Assembly (NCBI RefSeq): GCF_000327385.1
Contig: NW_008710347.1
Span: 1,128,979-1,192,978, forward strand
Reading direction: 5' to 3'
DNA: 64,000 bases
DNA from: Lottia gigantea
Lineage: Eukaryota; Mollusca; Gastropoda; Lottiidae
A program made the translations under genes and the position numbers. Shown one piece after another: positions 23,981 to 35,400 of this stretch. Each line of letters opens with the position of its first letter. Within the stretch, counting starts at the first letter, position 1. Below the pieces are notes generated by a model. It was not told the origin of the DNA. It was given only the letters and a program-made list of their open reading frames with translations, and searched no databases.

Positions 23981-26857
23981 TTTGTTATCGCTGTCTAGCA
24001 TTAAATTTTGCTTTTTTCTTGCAATTATGTCCCTATTTGTCATCGACTTAAAGGAAATATTAATTTAATCGGGACATTTGAAACAGAATTTCTAGTGATT
24101 ATTCGTGCTATAAAGTTCGTCACAATTCGTAAAATGTAAAGTTAAAAGATAACATGGGTACAACTGTAGTTCTGACATTACCAAATAGGTTGATGTTCAT
24201 ATTGCTGAATCGACGACGGAAACTAAACTCACCTAATATACTATTTAATGATGGAATGTACATGACGATATACTGAGTCATTGTTCTGAAAATACTTTGG
24301 ATCATTGGTGAATATCTTATGATGATTATTACATTTTATGGTTGTGTAAAAACATTAATGTCTTGTTATTTGCCATGAAGCAATTAACTAAATGTATATT
24401 TGAAATTGAAAAATTCCACAAATAATGCATTATGATCTAAGTGGACTCTCCAAATGTGATGCATTGTTGAAAAATTCAGTCTGCTAGCTTAAAATGTGCT
24501 GACATATAGTGTAACCGATCACGTAAATTTATGAAATACATGCACAACCAAATTTAACTAATTTACATGTTGAAGAACTGAAAGAGCAGTTTAACACTTT
24601 GAGTTTTGTTCTCCAATAAGTTAATCAAACAAACAGAATTGTAGAGAGGGTTATTTAGTAATGATGTTGATCTGGACTATTAAAGTGAAATAAATAACAC
24701 CTGTTTTACAATGTTCATGAAATATAGAAAAAAAATACATAAAACTATGTAGTCAATTACTACTAGACTTAACGTTAAGCTTTCTTCCTTAATTTCTTGA
24801 GCCTTGGCAAATATACATAGTGGTTTGAGAACATATTCCTTCTACAGTTATTGGGTGCATTTTATTGGCATAGAAATTATAAACCAAACTAACTGCTCTT
24901 AGTAACACTTACAACTACAACACATTTAGTGAGATATTCATGTTAAAGTTAGAAACCGAGGTAAATTTACAGGTAGTACTTCACTGGTTATCAGGTATTT
25001 CAACCTGGTTGATTCAAATTTTACATTTCTCTATTTTATTTCAAGTTTACCATATCTCCAATGCATTTTATTTGAATTTGAAGATATGATAGTTTATATG
25101 GGATCGAAATTTGCAATATAATGACTTCTTTTAAGTAATGCGATAACATGTAAATCTATCGGGTTGGTGTAAGAATTAGAAACGCTTGTCTTACTGGTGT
25201 ATAGCATATCTGTTAATACAATACCATGAATAACATGAGTTAACACAATTATTCTTCTCGACCTTTTGGACTCGTAGCTTTGAATTCTAAGTTTAGATTT
25301 ACTTTTCCACCAGCGTAAACTAAAAGTACATGTATATCGCTGACAGCATGCAAATCACCAGAGAAGCAGCTAGGGTGAACTTGTGGTGTTTACCAAACTC
25401 TAGAATGGGAATCAGGAATTATAATGTATTCATTTAAGTTTTGAGTCACATACATAACTTATTCTAATTTCCTTCGCTGAGGAGATGAATAGTCTAGACC
25501 AGTCTATAGCTTAATTAATTATTATTTCCCATTGTCTATCACCTGCATAGGGCGTAACCTTCATGCAATTAAATAGATAATAGATAGATAGGGTGGTTTC
25601 AGTATTCATTTAAAAAATAACAATATATATCCAGCTAGATGTTTTTTTCGATGACGCAGACTCGTTAACTAGTATGATGTCACTCGGAACCGTGGCTGGT
25701 TGTCGACATCCTCTTTCTGGTCGACTGGAGTGTACAGGGTTCTATTTTCTTATTCTGCAAATTAATGTGAAGTTCTTCAACTAAAAACCAAACTTTAAAA
25801 GTCAACCTTCTGTTATGGGTTTAACATAAATGCTTACACCGGGGCGACATCGGATATAGAAAAGTTTATTTTGGGGACACAAAAGGACTATCACTGACCA
25901 AAGGACTATCACTATTCAAAAGTATCTATATTAGAATCAGTTTAGCTAGACACCTCAAAGGTCACTATATTTGGTTATCGTCCTGTATTACGACTCGATA
26001 TATTTTGAGAAATTTTTAACATTGATCTATATAACTAATAAACTAACAAATGGCTGAATTAATTCAACTGTGAACCGTGTTTTTGTTCCTTTTGGACAAC
26101 ATTACACACCAACCCTCTATCCGTCGTAACCACCTCATTGCAATTGCATTTTACTCAGGTCAATGACATAAAGATATTTTACGATCGGAACTACATGATT
26201 TATTTTGGCTCTCTTTTTAAACGTATATCTATGCAAGAACGTGTAAATGGTGTCAATGGTAAATGATGTGTTCTGATCTGGAAGAGTTTTTTCAGATTGT
26301 TATCTTTGAAATAGTTTGGTGAGCATTCAACTCTTTGTCAAATTAGTGGAAGATATATCATGGGGACTAAAGACGGAAATAGACAGCTATGGCGAGAATT
26401 TGACGATAAGAACAATACTATGTTCTGATTTGACATATAAACAAAAACGTAATCAGTAAGATCTTTTGTATGGTAGATGGTTTCTACATCAAAATAACAC
26501 GAATGGTTATTATCCAAAGACATAATCAGATCGTAAGATACACATAAAATATCTTATTACAAACATAGTAGAGTTTACCTTCATTTTCATTCCAGCCTTC
26601 GTAGGCCTGTAAAATAATATAATATTTTCTGCTATTGTCGCTAGTTCATTATGCACCATTATCAATTCCAATTACTCACCATCTATATCACAGTATCACT
26701 TATTGCCAGTTATGTTCTGAGCTTTTGAAACAAAATAAGCAAATTGTGCTAGTTCGGAATTTTAAGGAAAATATATCTTTACCTGTAGATTTGGTCATAG
26801 CGATCAGCATAACCACAACATAGTCCCAATCAGTAATCCAAAAGGTATTATAGAGTT
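23981..26857. other. Non-coding stretch
   Basis: I see no supported exon, RNA gene or repeat array in these 2.9 kb. A short TAGATAGATAGA-type run lies near 25575. Confidence 0.45.
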
Positions 26858-27098
26858 TTAAAGAGGTTTTCTAAATTGTTATGTGTATCCAGAACACTAT
26901 CAATTTACACCATTCCAATTTTCTTTGGTTCCTGAAATTACACAAAAAGAATGTATTTGATGATGCCTTAAGTGATCAAGCATATTTTGCGATTAATGAC
27001 GCCATCAAACAATCAGTGAAATTGCAGGAACCACGGAAAATTGGAATGACGGAAATTGTGTCCCCGATACACATAAAATTACAAGAAAACCTCTTTAA
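26858..27098. mobile_element. MITE, family A, complete 241-bp copy
   Basis: TTAA lies at both ends (26858-26861, 27095-27098). The left arm has AAGAGGTTTTCTAAATTG, TATGTGTATCC and CACCATTCCAATTTTC; the right arm has the inverse (GAAAATTGGAATG, CCCCGATACACATAA, GAAAACCTCTT). The centre keeps GCGATTAATGACGCCATCAA. The 73- and 81-codon frames crossing it are not genes. Confidence 0.9.
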
Positions 27099-28010
27099 GT
27101 AATAAAAAAAAATGATGACTTTAATCCGAACCCCGTTACATTGCCTTCGGTGAACATTGTGGTCAAAAACATTCTGGTTGCATGCTATCTTCAATTCCTC
27201 TTTCCTATATATATATTCCAAAATTTGATTTCGTTGTTTAAAGATTTGCCAGAAAGTTTATTCACACTAGTAATATAATTTATAGTTGTTGAATGGGTTG
27301 CTTTTAAACAAATTAGACCTACCAAATAGGTTATTTTTCATTCCGATTGTGTTATATAGCAGACTGTGTTATTTTTGTAATTGATTAAGCTCTTAACAAA
27401 TCTGATGAAAGGAATGACAAAAAGGTAGAAAAGTAATATATGCAATTTTTTAACTCTACATGCAGATAGGTTGCGGCCACATGTGTTTGTTGAAAGGTTG
27501 TAAAATGTTTCAGACTCTGTTTCTGACAATGTGTAATATACTTAATTTATAACCCGGTTCTGTAAATTATCAGATAAGGGGGTGTATACCGACTCTGTGG
27601 AGAATTTATGGAAGACCTTTTTTTAAATATCGCGATCATCTGGCGACCTTTTATAATAGAATTGTTTCTTTTACTCACCATCAATATCAAATACTTAAGA
27701 CAATAAATTGACAGTGTTAGAGAGTTGCTCAAGTCGGCTTTTGTATCCTCGTCATGACAGCTGCTATATTGCCTCAGAACACAGGACTTAATATTGGGAA
27801 CGAATCATGGTTCCGAAGACTTCAACGGTTCAACTATCGATATTCAACACTTTATCAATTCAAATCTATAATAAGAGATAAAAGATAATATTTTTGAACA
27901 TTTGGTTCCCAGAAAGCCAAATTAAGTCTGTATTGATTTTTGATTACAGAATAAATTGGCAAAAGTTTGAACAACTGAAAAGCATATCAGAGTATAATAT
28001 GCTAAACCTA
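27099..28010. other. Non-coding stretch
   Basis: Nothing recognised. Confidence 0.4.
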
Positions 28011-28013
28011 TTT

Positions 28014-28144
28014 TATTCAAAATATTGTCCAAAGTCCCGTCTAGACGTTCATACATTTGTTCAAAACACCATCTGACAAATGTGTGATGATGTTTTGAAC
28101 AAATGTATGATCGTGTGGAGGCAGCTTTAGACAAATTTCGAAAC
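28014..28144. repeat. Near-palindromic fold-back element
   Basis: Perfect 20-bp arms TCATACATTTGTTCAAAACA (28049-28068) and its complement (28091-28110) are separated by about 22 bp. Pairing continues imperfectly outward through TGTC-AAAG blocks to roughly 28014 and 28144, giving arms of about 55-60 bp. It could be a small MITE. A transcribed hairpin is possible but unsupported. Confidence 0.8.
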
Positions 28145-28884
28145 ACAGGTATAGCGTATTATGCTCTGAAATGTTTTTAAGGCAAATGCATTGCCTATTG
28201 GTCTTTCCTTAAGCTTCTGCAATTTGTTTTTTTGACTACATTGGACATAGGAATCGGTTTTATTAATTTACCTCCATAGAAATAGTTAACTTTAGGAAAA
28301 TAGGTCTATGTTAATTCCTTTCAGCTAATAATAAGATACGACTGAAACCCATTCATGAAATAACAAGAATCATTCTTTTTTTTCTTCGTCTTCACTTTAA
28401 AAGATAAAACGTGATAACAAATGTCATTCCAATTTGACAAGAAATTTTATCATGTCTTCAAACAGCTATAACTTATCTTCAGAAGTTGCTAAAAACAAGT
28501 CAAGTCAGGAAAAATGTAAGAAATCGTGTGTAATTGTTATCTTTTTTCATTCTTTTCACGCTTTGTATCTGCCAAATACTTTCAATTAAAATTGTTGTTA
28601 AGATAAAATTCCCATATATAAAGCTCATTAAATACGAATAATTAATAGCGATGATTTCCAAATATATTTTATCTTTACTGAGGCTATATTTATAATTTAT
28701 ACCATTCATTACATTCAATATTACTTAGCCAGAATTTATAAATTCTTTCTCGAACTACAACTAGTGTCTCGAGTATTGAAGTACATTTAGTTATGATGGG
28801 CTTGCTTTTTTTCATAGTTTCGTAGATTTTCTTCTGTTCATAGTTTTGGTGGGTTTGCTTCTGTCAGAAGTACCGATTGCTTTT
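28145..28884. other. Non-coding stretch
   Basis: Nothing recognised apart from AT-rich sequence. Confidence 0.4.
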
Positions 28885-30305
28885 TATTGAAATGGTTTCT
28901 GACAGTAGTTCTGACTGGAATAGTTTCTGACAGCAGTTCTGACTGGTATGGTTCCTGACAGTAGTTCTGATTGGAATGGTTTCTGACAGTAGTTCTGATT
29001 GGAATGGTTTCTGACAGTAGTTCTGACTGATATGGTTTCTGACAGTAGTTCTGATTGGAATGGTTTCTGACAGTAGTTCTGACTGATATGGTTTCTGACA
29101 GTAGTTCTGACTGTTATTGTTTCTGACAGCAGATCTGACTGAAATGGTTTCTGACAGTAATTCTGATTGGAATGGTTTCTGACAGTAATTCTGATTGGAA
29201 TGGTTTCTGACAGTAATTCTGATTGGAATGGTTTCTGACAGTAATTCTGATTGGAATGGTTTCTGACAGTAATTCTGATTGGAATGGTTTCTGACAGTAA
29301 TTCTGACTGAAATGGTTTCTGACAGTAATTCTGATTGGAATGGTTTCTGACAGTAGTTCTGACTGGTATGGTTTCTGACAGTAGTTCTGACATTTATTGT
29401 TTCTGACAGCAGATCTGACTGGAATGGTTTCTGACAATAGAACTAACTGGTATGGTTTCTGACAGTATTTCTGACTGGAATGGTTTCTGACAGCAGTTCT
29501 GCTTGGTATGGTTTCTGATAGTATAGTTCTAAATAGTATTTTTTCTGACAGTATAGTTCTGACTTGTATTGTTTCTGACAGTATAGTTCTATACTTCTAA
29601 ATGGTATTGTTTCTGACAGTATAGCTCTGACATGTATGGTTTCTGACAGTAGTTCAAACTGGTATGGTTTCTGACAGTAGTTAAGTTTTGACTGAAATGG
29701 TTTCCGTCAATAGGTTTGACTGGTATGGTTTCTGTCAGTAGTTCTGACTGGAATGGTTTCTGTCAATAGGTTAGACTGGTATGGTTTCTGACAGTAGTTT
29801 TGACTGAAATGGTTTCTGTCAATAGGTTTGACTCGTATGGTTTCTGTCAGTAGTTCTGACTGGAATGGTTTCTGTCATTAGGTTTGACTCGTATGGTTTC
29901 TGTCAGTAGTTCTGACTGGAATGGTTTCTGTCAATAGGTTTGACTGGTATGGTTTGTGACAGTAGTTTTGACTGGTATGGTTTCTGTCAATAGGTGTTAC
30001 TGGTATGGTTTCTGTCAATAGGTGTTACTGGTATGGTTTCTGTCAGTAGTTCTGACTGGAATGGTTTCTGTCAATAGGTTTGACTGGAATGGTTTCTGAC
30101 AGTAGTTTTGACTGGTATGGTTTCTGACAGCAGTTCTGACTGGTATGGTTCCTGACAGTTGTTCTGATTGGAATGGTTTCTGTCAGTAGTTCTGACTGGA
30201 ATGGTTTCTGTCATTAGGTTTGACTCGTATGGTTTCTGTCAGTAGTTCTGACTGGAATGGTTTCTGTCAATAGGTTTGAGTGGAATGGTTTCTGACAGTA
30301 GTTCT
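28885..30305. repeat. Large minisatellite, 28-bp unit, about 50 copies
   Basis: The unit is GGTTTCTGACAGTAGTTCTG ATTGGAAT. The left third is highly regular at 28 bp. The middle (29500-29650) is disrupted by ACAGTATAGTTCT variants. The right part uses a GTCAATAGGTTTGACTGGTA variant alternating with the first type. Because 28 is not divisible by three and the unit lacks minus-strand stops, long minus-strand frames (169 and 107 codons) arise; they have no start context or composition of a real protein. Confidence 0.96.
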
Positions 30306-32081
30306 GGATAGTTATAGCAGGTTTGTTTTTGTCAATAATCCTGGTTCGTTTAGGTCTGACAATTTTTGATTGGTTTTTGGATTTGTGTTTGTAAATAGTC
30401 ATGACGGTTTATTGGCTTTTGGCTGTCAATATAGTATAAATATACCAGATTAGTTTTTGGCTAGTTAATTAATTTGTGCTTGCGAGGGTTAGGGTTTTGG
30501 CTACCTGTGAGTGGTCTTTTTCAAAATATTGTTGCTTGGATGTTGTCTTCAGGCCAATTTACTTAACAAGAATTATAGCTTCATAAAGTTTCTGATATTT
30601 GAATATTTTATCTGTTCTCGAAGTTATGACGTTTGGTATCTATCAGTGGTATTTGGATTGTTAATTTTTTTCCTTTTATAGTCTTTTTTTATGTTTTAGC
30701 TGTCATTTCTGTATGTCATTCGTTTTTTATATTATGTTAATGGTTTTGGCAACAATGTGTGTATATATTTCATCAGACATGTTATTTAAGACAATTTTTA
30801 TTATTAATGCTCTGTGTATCTTATGAAATAGAATTTTGAAGGTTCCTAATTTATTATTATGATGAATGCGAACAGAAATTGGTTTATCTTCGATGACAGT
30901 AGATGAATGCAGAAAGATATTTATAGAATCCCTACATAGATAAGACATGTTGTAGGTCTAAGATCAGAAAGTTTAGCACGTCTGAGATACAACTATCACG
31001 AGGTAGAAATCATCTGATATATTATGAATGAATAAGTCTTCTAGATTTAATAATTTAAAAACTACCATAATCAAAATATTAACAGCTGTTCCACGGCGAA
31101 CATTTTCGTGCCAACAATCACAAGCTAGTCTTTGCGAACTGTGGGCAGTCTGGACGCACCAGAACATCTTTAGTAATAATGCCAAAATAATTTCATTTGG
31201 TATTATTTATCTGGGTTATGATTATTGTTCATCCCAGTATGTTGTTTGTTCTTCTGTAGAAAGCCAATAGCTATGGTGAATTTAAAGTGGCTTTATGCAG
31301 AATTTTCAATATCAGAAACATCGTAAATTATACCTGAAAATATATTTAAAATATACTATTTACATCTATGTATCTACTTTTAATAAAAACTGAATTAATT
31401 GTTAAAGGGGTTGATTAAGAATGGAGTGTACTAATTATAAATTAAACAGCTGAAACTAGTGCTGATGTTGATGACTTAATATATTTAGTTTAGATATATT
31501 TCTTATCTTGCATTAATCTGCACAGTAGTTTTTTTAACATCTTCCAAAAAGCATAACGAACTTAAAAAGTTGACGTAAACGTAGCGGCGGGATTTTTCTT
31601 AGTTAAAACATTCAGATAAGTCTAGAGAACAATTTTCTCTAGATTTTGGTGTATAGTTTTCGCAAATTTGAGAAAAATGTTCTACGTACGAAAAAAAATC
31701 AGAATGTCCTTTCAAATGTCAGTTCAAAATATCGAAAATCCTCATACATGTTAGGGGCAGTAAGCCGGCTTCTACGGGCTACAACATTTTTTGAAAGTCT
31801 GGGCGAAACATTTGTTTTTGTATTAATTTAACCAATATTTCAACATCACCATGTTCCTGGAACATTTAAATTAACTTTACCCACAACACTATTACATCCT
31901 TATTTGGTCTTATAGAGCTAACCCTAGGATATGATTTGTTCTTTACTTTGGTCAGGAATTTTGAAAAACTTCTTAATACAATATTATTTTAACCTCAAAA
32001 GCTGCCCAGCTATTAAGTTTGTTCACCAGTTTAATTGAAATTAGACTAAACTTAGTTACGTTATTTATTAGCTTTTTAAAG
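30306..32081. other. Non-coding stretch upstream of NDNF
   Basis: No exon is recognised. Overlapping frames at 30973-31270 on both strands lie in a slightly GC-richer patch but have no family resemblance. Confidence 0.4.
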
Positions 32082-32288
32082 TCACTTCATTTAGGGTCGA
32101 ACGACAGCGTTCTTGAACGATCTTCAAATTAACCTTTTGACCTACCTCGATGACGTCTGCTTTTACCAATCAAATTTCTACCCTCTCCAGCGCTGGCATT
32201 TTGTGAAACGGTGTTTATCAGGTTAGGTCAAATTGTTAATTTGTCGAACGTTCAAGAAGGATGTCATTAGATCCGAACTGAAGTGGCT
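32082..32288. mobile_element. MITE with long imperfect inverted repeats
   Basis: The left arm is CACTTCATTTAGGGTCGAAC, GACAGCGTTCTTGAACG, CAAATTAACC, TTTTGACCTACC. The right arm is its imperfect inverse, ending GTTCAAGAAGGATGTCATTA, GATCCGAACTGAAGTG. Arms are about 70 bp. It lies 111 bp before the splice acceptor of the first NDNF coding exon. Confidence 0.8.
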
Positions 32289-32409
32289 ATATTAAAGAAA
32301 ATAGCTAATTAAAAAAACGGACGAAAGTTTGGTCTAATTTAAATAAGACTGGTTTGTTCAATACTCACAGTTTGATGCAAATTGTATATATTTTTCCAGG
32401 AGGTCGAAG

Positions 32410-35400
32410 ATGCAGCTGTCTGATCGGATAGAAAATCTACTGGCAGTGGGAAATATTATCGTTTTATTGCTGTACATTCCGTTAACTTATTGTCAACATT
32501 TACCACCCAAAGATGATGAGAAATTCAATTTTCCAATCGATCAGCAGGAAGCCTTCCAGTCAACTCGTATAATACCAGATGGAACCTCAGTCTTTGCCTA
32601 CTTTTACAAAGGAAAATCACAAAAGTAAGTATAGCATATATCGTAGGTTTTCAACCACGGGGAAATTTGAACTTTTAATGTGTCACGAAAAAAATACAAC
32701 ATATATACAGCATCTGATCATTCCGTATTACATTTTTTTCTGAAGACATCGTTTTCATGCTGATTCAGATTGGGGACACACACAATAACAGGTTGAAAAT
32801 CGCTGGTATAAATGGTCCAACTGCACCCAAAAATGTCAACCATTTAGTATAAAATAAGATGGAATTCTAAAATTTACAGCCCAAAGATCTTTAACGGTTT
32901 TAACACCTGATGACTCTTTGGATTAGTCCACTGCTATATTCTTGGGATTAGTCTATTTCTATACAATCCCCCCTCCCCCTCCCCGTGTCGCCCTTTGGTT
33001 CCGCTACTGAATCCAGTGCTAAGCTCCCATTGTCGAGCGATCATGTTGAGAACGAAACTATTGGTCATTCGACTGATCATAGCTGATCAATAAGTTCCGA
33101 TTTGAATTGGTGTTCAAGGTACATTGGGAAGCACTATGGTAACAACTGGATCATTTCAGATATCAGAATAGAGATCCAAACTGGAATTAATCTTACTATC
33201 CAATGCCTTTTTACCTAAGTCAAGAACAATAACTCCAAAACTGTTCATCCGATTATTACCAAATTCAAACTTGATCGAGATCTCGTCGATATATATACAT
33301 GCATACCAAGTTTTATCAAGATCAAATAAAACTAAAGCTTCTATCGTGTCTACATGCCAAATTTGACGCGTAAGTCATGAGCAATAACTCCAAAACCGTT
33401 CGTCCGATTGAACTTGACCGAAATATTATCAATATATAATATACATACATAACAAGTTTCATCGTAGAACTAATAATATTATTGCATTATAGTGAAATGA
33501 TAACAAATTAGTAGTTTGAAGCCAGGTATAGCGGATATCATGTCATGATGAAAATTCATATCCTGATAAAAGTGCAATGTATCCTGGGACGCAAGATTGA
33601 AGTGTCTGTAATAAAGTGTGTATTTAAAAATTGGCCATCAAAACATCTGTAATTCATCATAATTTTTTCTGAACTTTTGAAGTTGAAATAATGCCAAGGT
33701 TTACAAGACAAATAGGAGAAAATCAAAATTATCTTGTTATATTTTCAAGAGCTTTTTCCTTGTTAGTTTATCAAATATTTATCATTTGAAGACACAGACG
33801 ATGGGGTTGTAAAAGTTAACCACGTTGAATCGATTAATCTCCACGCACAAGACGAGAAAATAAATTCAGTTGGACTGAAAATCTGTGAAATCTTGTTACT
33901 GCTACACGTGAAAAGGTACTGGCAACGAACCGAATAGTTTCAGGAACCTGTTAGTGTCTGGGTCATGCAATTCACATCAAAGGAAGCTATGTGGTTTACC
34001 ACAATCTGACACAGTTAAAAAGATAACATTATAGAATAGTTAGTAAAAACAGGTGGTTATAGGTTTCTTAAAGATAAACATTTTAACATTACACCATTGC
34101 TTAGTGAAAGTCTCATTATTATATCATAACGTCTATAGTAATTTAGATAAAAAATTAGAAAAATACAGGTTTAAAAGGGCATTATAACACTAACGACCGT
34201 TATATTTTCCCTAATGTGCCGTACTAAATATCATACATAAAATTCAAAACCAAAACTCTATAAGTATGAAAATGATGTAGTATAACTTCGTGACATCAAG
34301 TCATCATCACCTGTGTTTATTATACATGAAGTCACTAACCTTTTATGTCTCACACCGTCTTGAATAAATATAAACTTAGTGGAATCTGTTGCAGAAGCTA
34401 ATAGAAAATGTACTTTCTCAAATCAAAGTAACCTAAAAAAAAAAGTACCCCGAAATTTACTAAAAATATTGGCTTCAGTAGCATGTAATCGTAAAAGATG
34501 TCGTATGGATGTACGTCTCGCTTTGGAACTTCCAATACGCTCTGCGATTTCGCTTGTCTTATCTGAGGACATTAAGTTCCCTTTCGGGTATCGTGGTTCA
34601 TTTTAGATACGTTTGTACTCATTGGCACAAATTTGAATAAAAGAGAAAAAGGCGGAATAATGTGGTTAATAATTGTTAACTTCCCTGTTCCTACATGTTA
34701 TAAACATAGAAAACACATTTTAATTATATACTTCATTTGTTTTGACTATTAACACCCAGGAATAGAGTCATAATGATATTTTCACGAATTTTCACTTATT
34801 TACTGATATTTGTTCTTTCTGAGAAAATTGTGACATTTTCAGTGAAGTTCATGTATTAGATGCTGTTTTATTGGGTCAATATAGTTTACTAATAACTTAG
34901 CAAATTCCTCAAGAATGAAGTGGGTTTTTTTCGTCCATTGCAAACGTTTTTTTTTTTAAATTGAACAAGTTTTATCTGGAGTATTTTGCTGATTTTTTTT
35001 TGGCAAAAAGAATTGCTTACATTGACCATATTCATCTTCAAATATTTTGCCATCATTGAACTTAAAGGACAATCAAAGACTATTTTGTCATCTGCTTTGT
35101 AAAGATATATCCGGACATGCACTATTTTAAAACATATTCATTTTAAGCTTTGAAAATGGTGAGAAATATTTGCTTTAAATGATAAAGCTTATCTAGAAAT
35201 GTTTTGCTATCGACAAGACCAGACATTTTTGCTATCAATGAACGTGCTTTATCGAGACATAATTATATTATCAGTGAGAACTTCATCAAAATGTTTTGCT
35301 ATCGGCGAGGGTGTATTTAACCAGAAATTTTTTTTTCTCATCAATGAACAAGTTTTTACCAGAAATATAATTTTGCTATCAATGAACATGTTTTACCAAG

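Noticed and set aside
26881-27221. Frames of 73 and 81 codons on both strands
   Set aside because: They fall within and beside a TTAA-bounded MITE; peptides reflect its inverted arms.
28884-29437. Long minus-strand open frames (169 and 107 codons) with a SELLSETIPIR-type repeat
   Set aside because: They are translations of the 28-bp minisatellite in two frames; neither has exon signals nor a protein-like flank.
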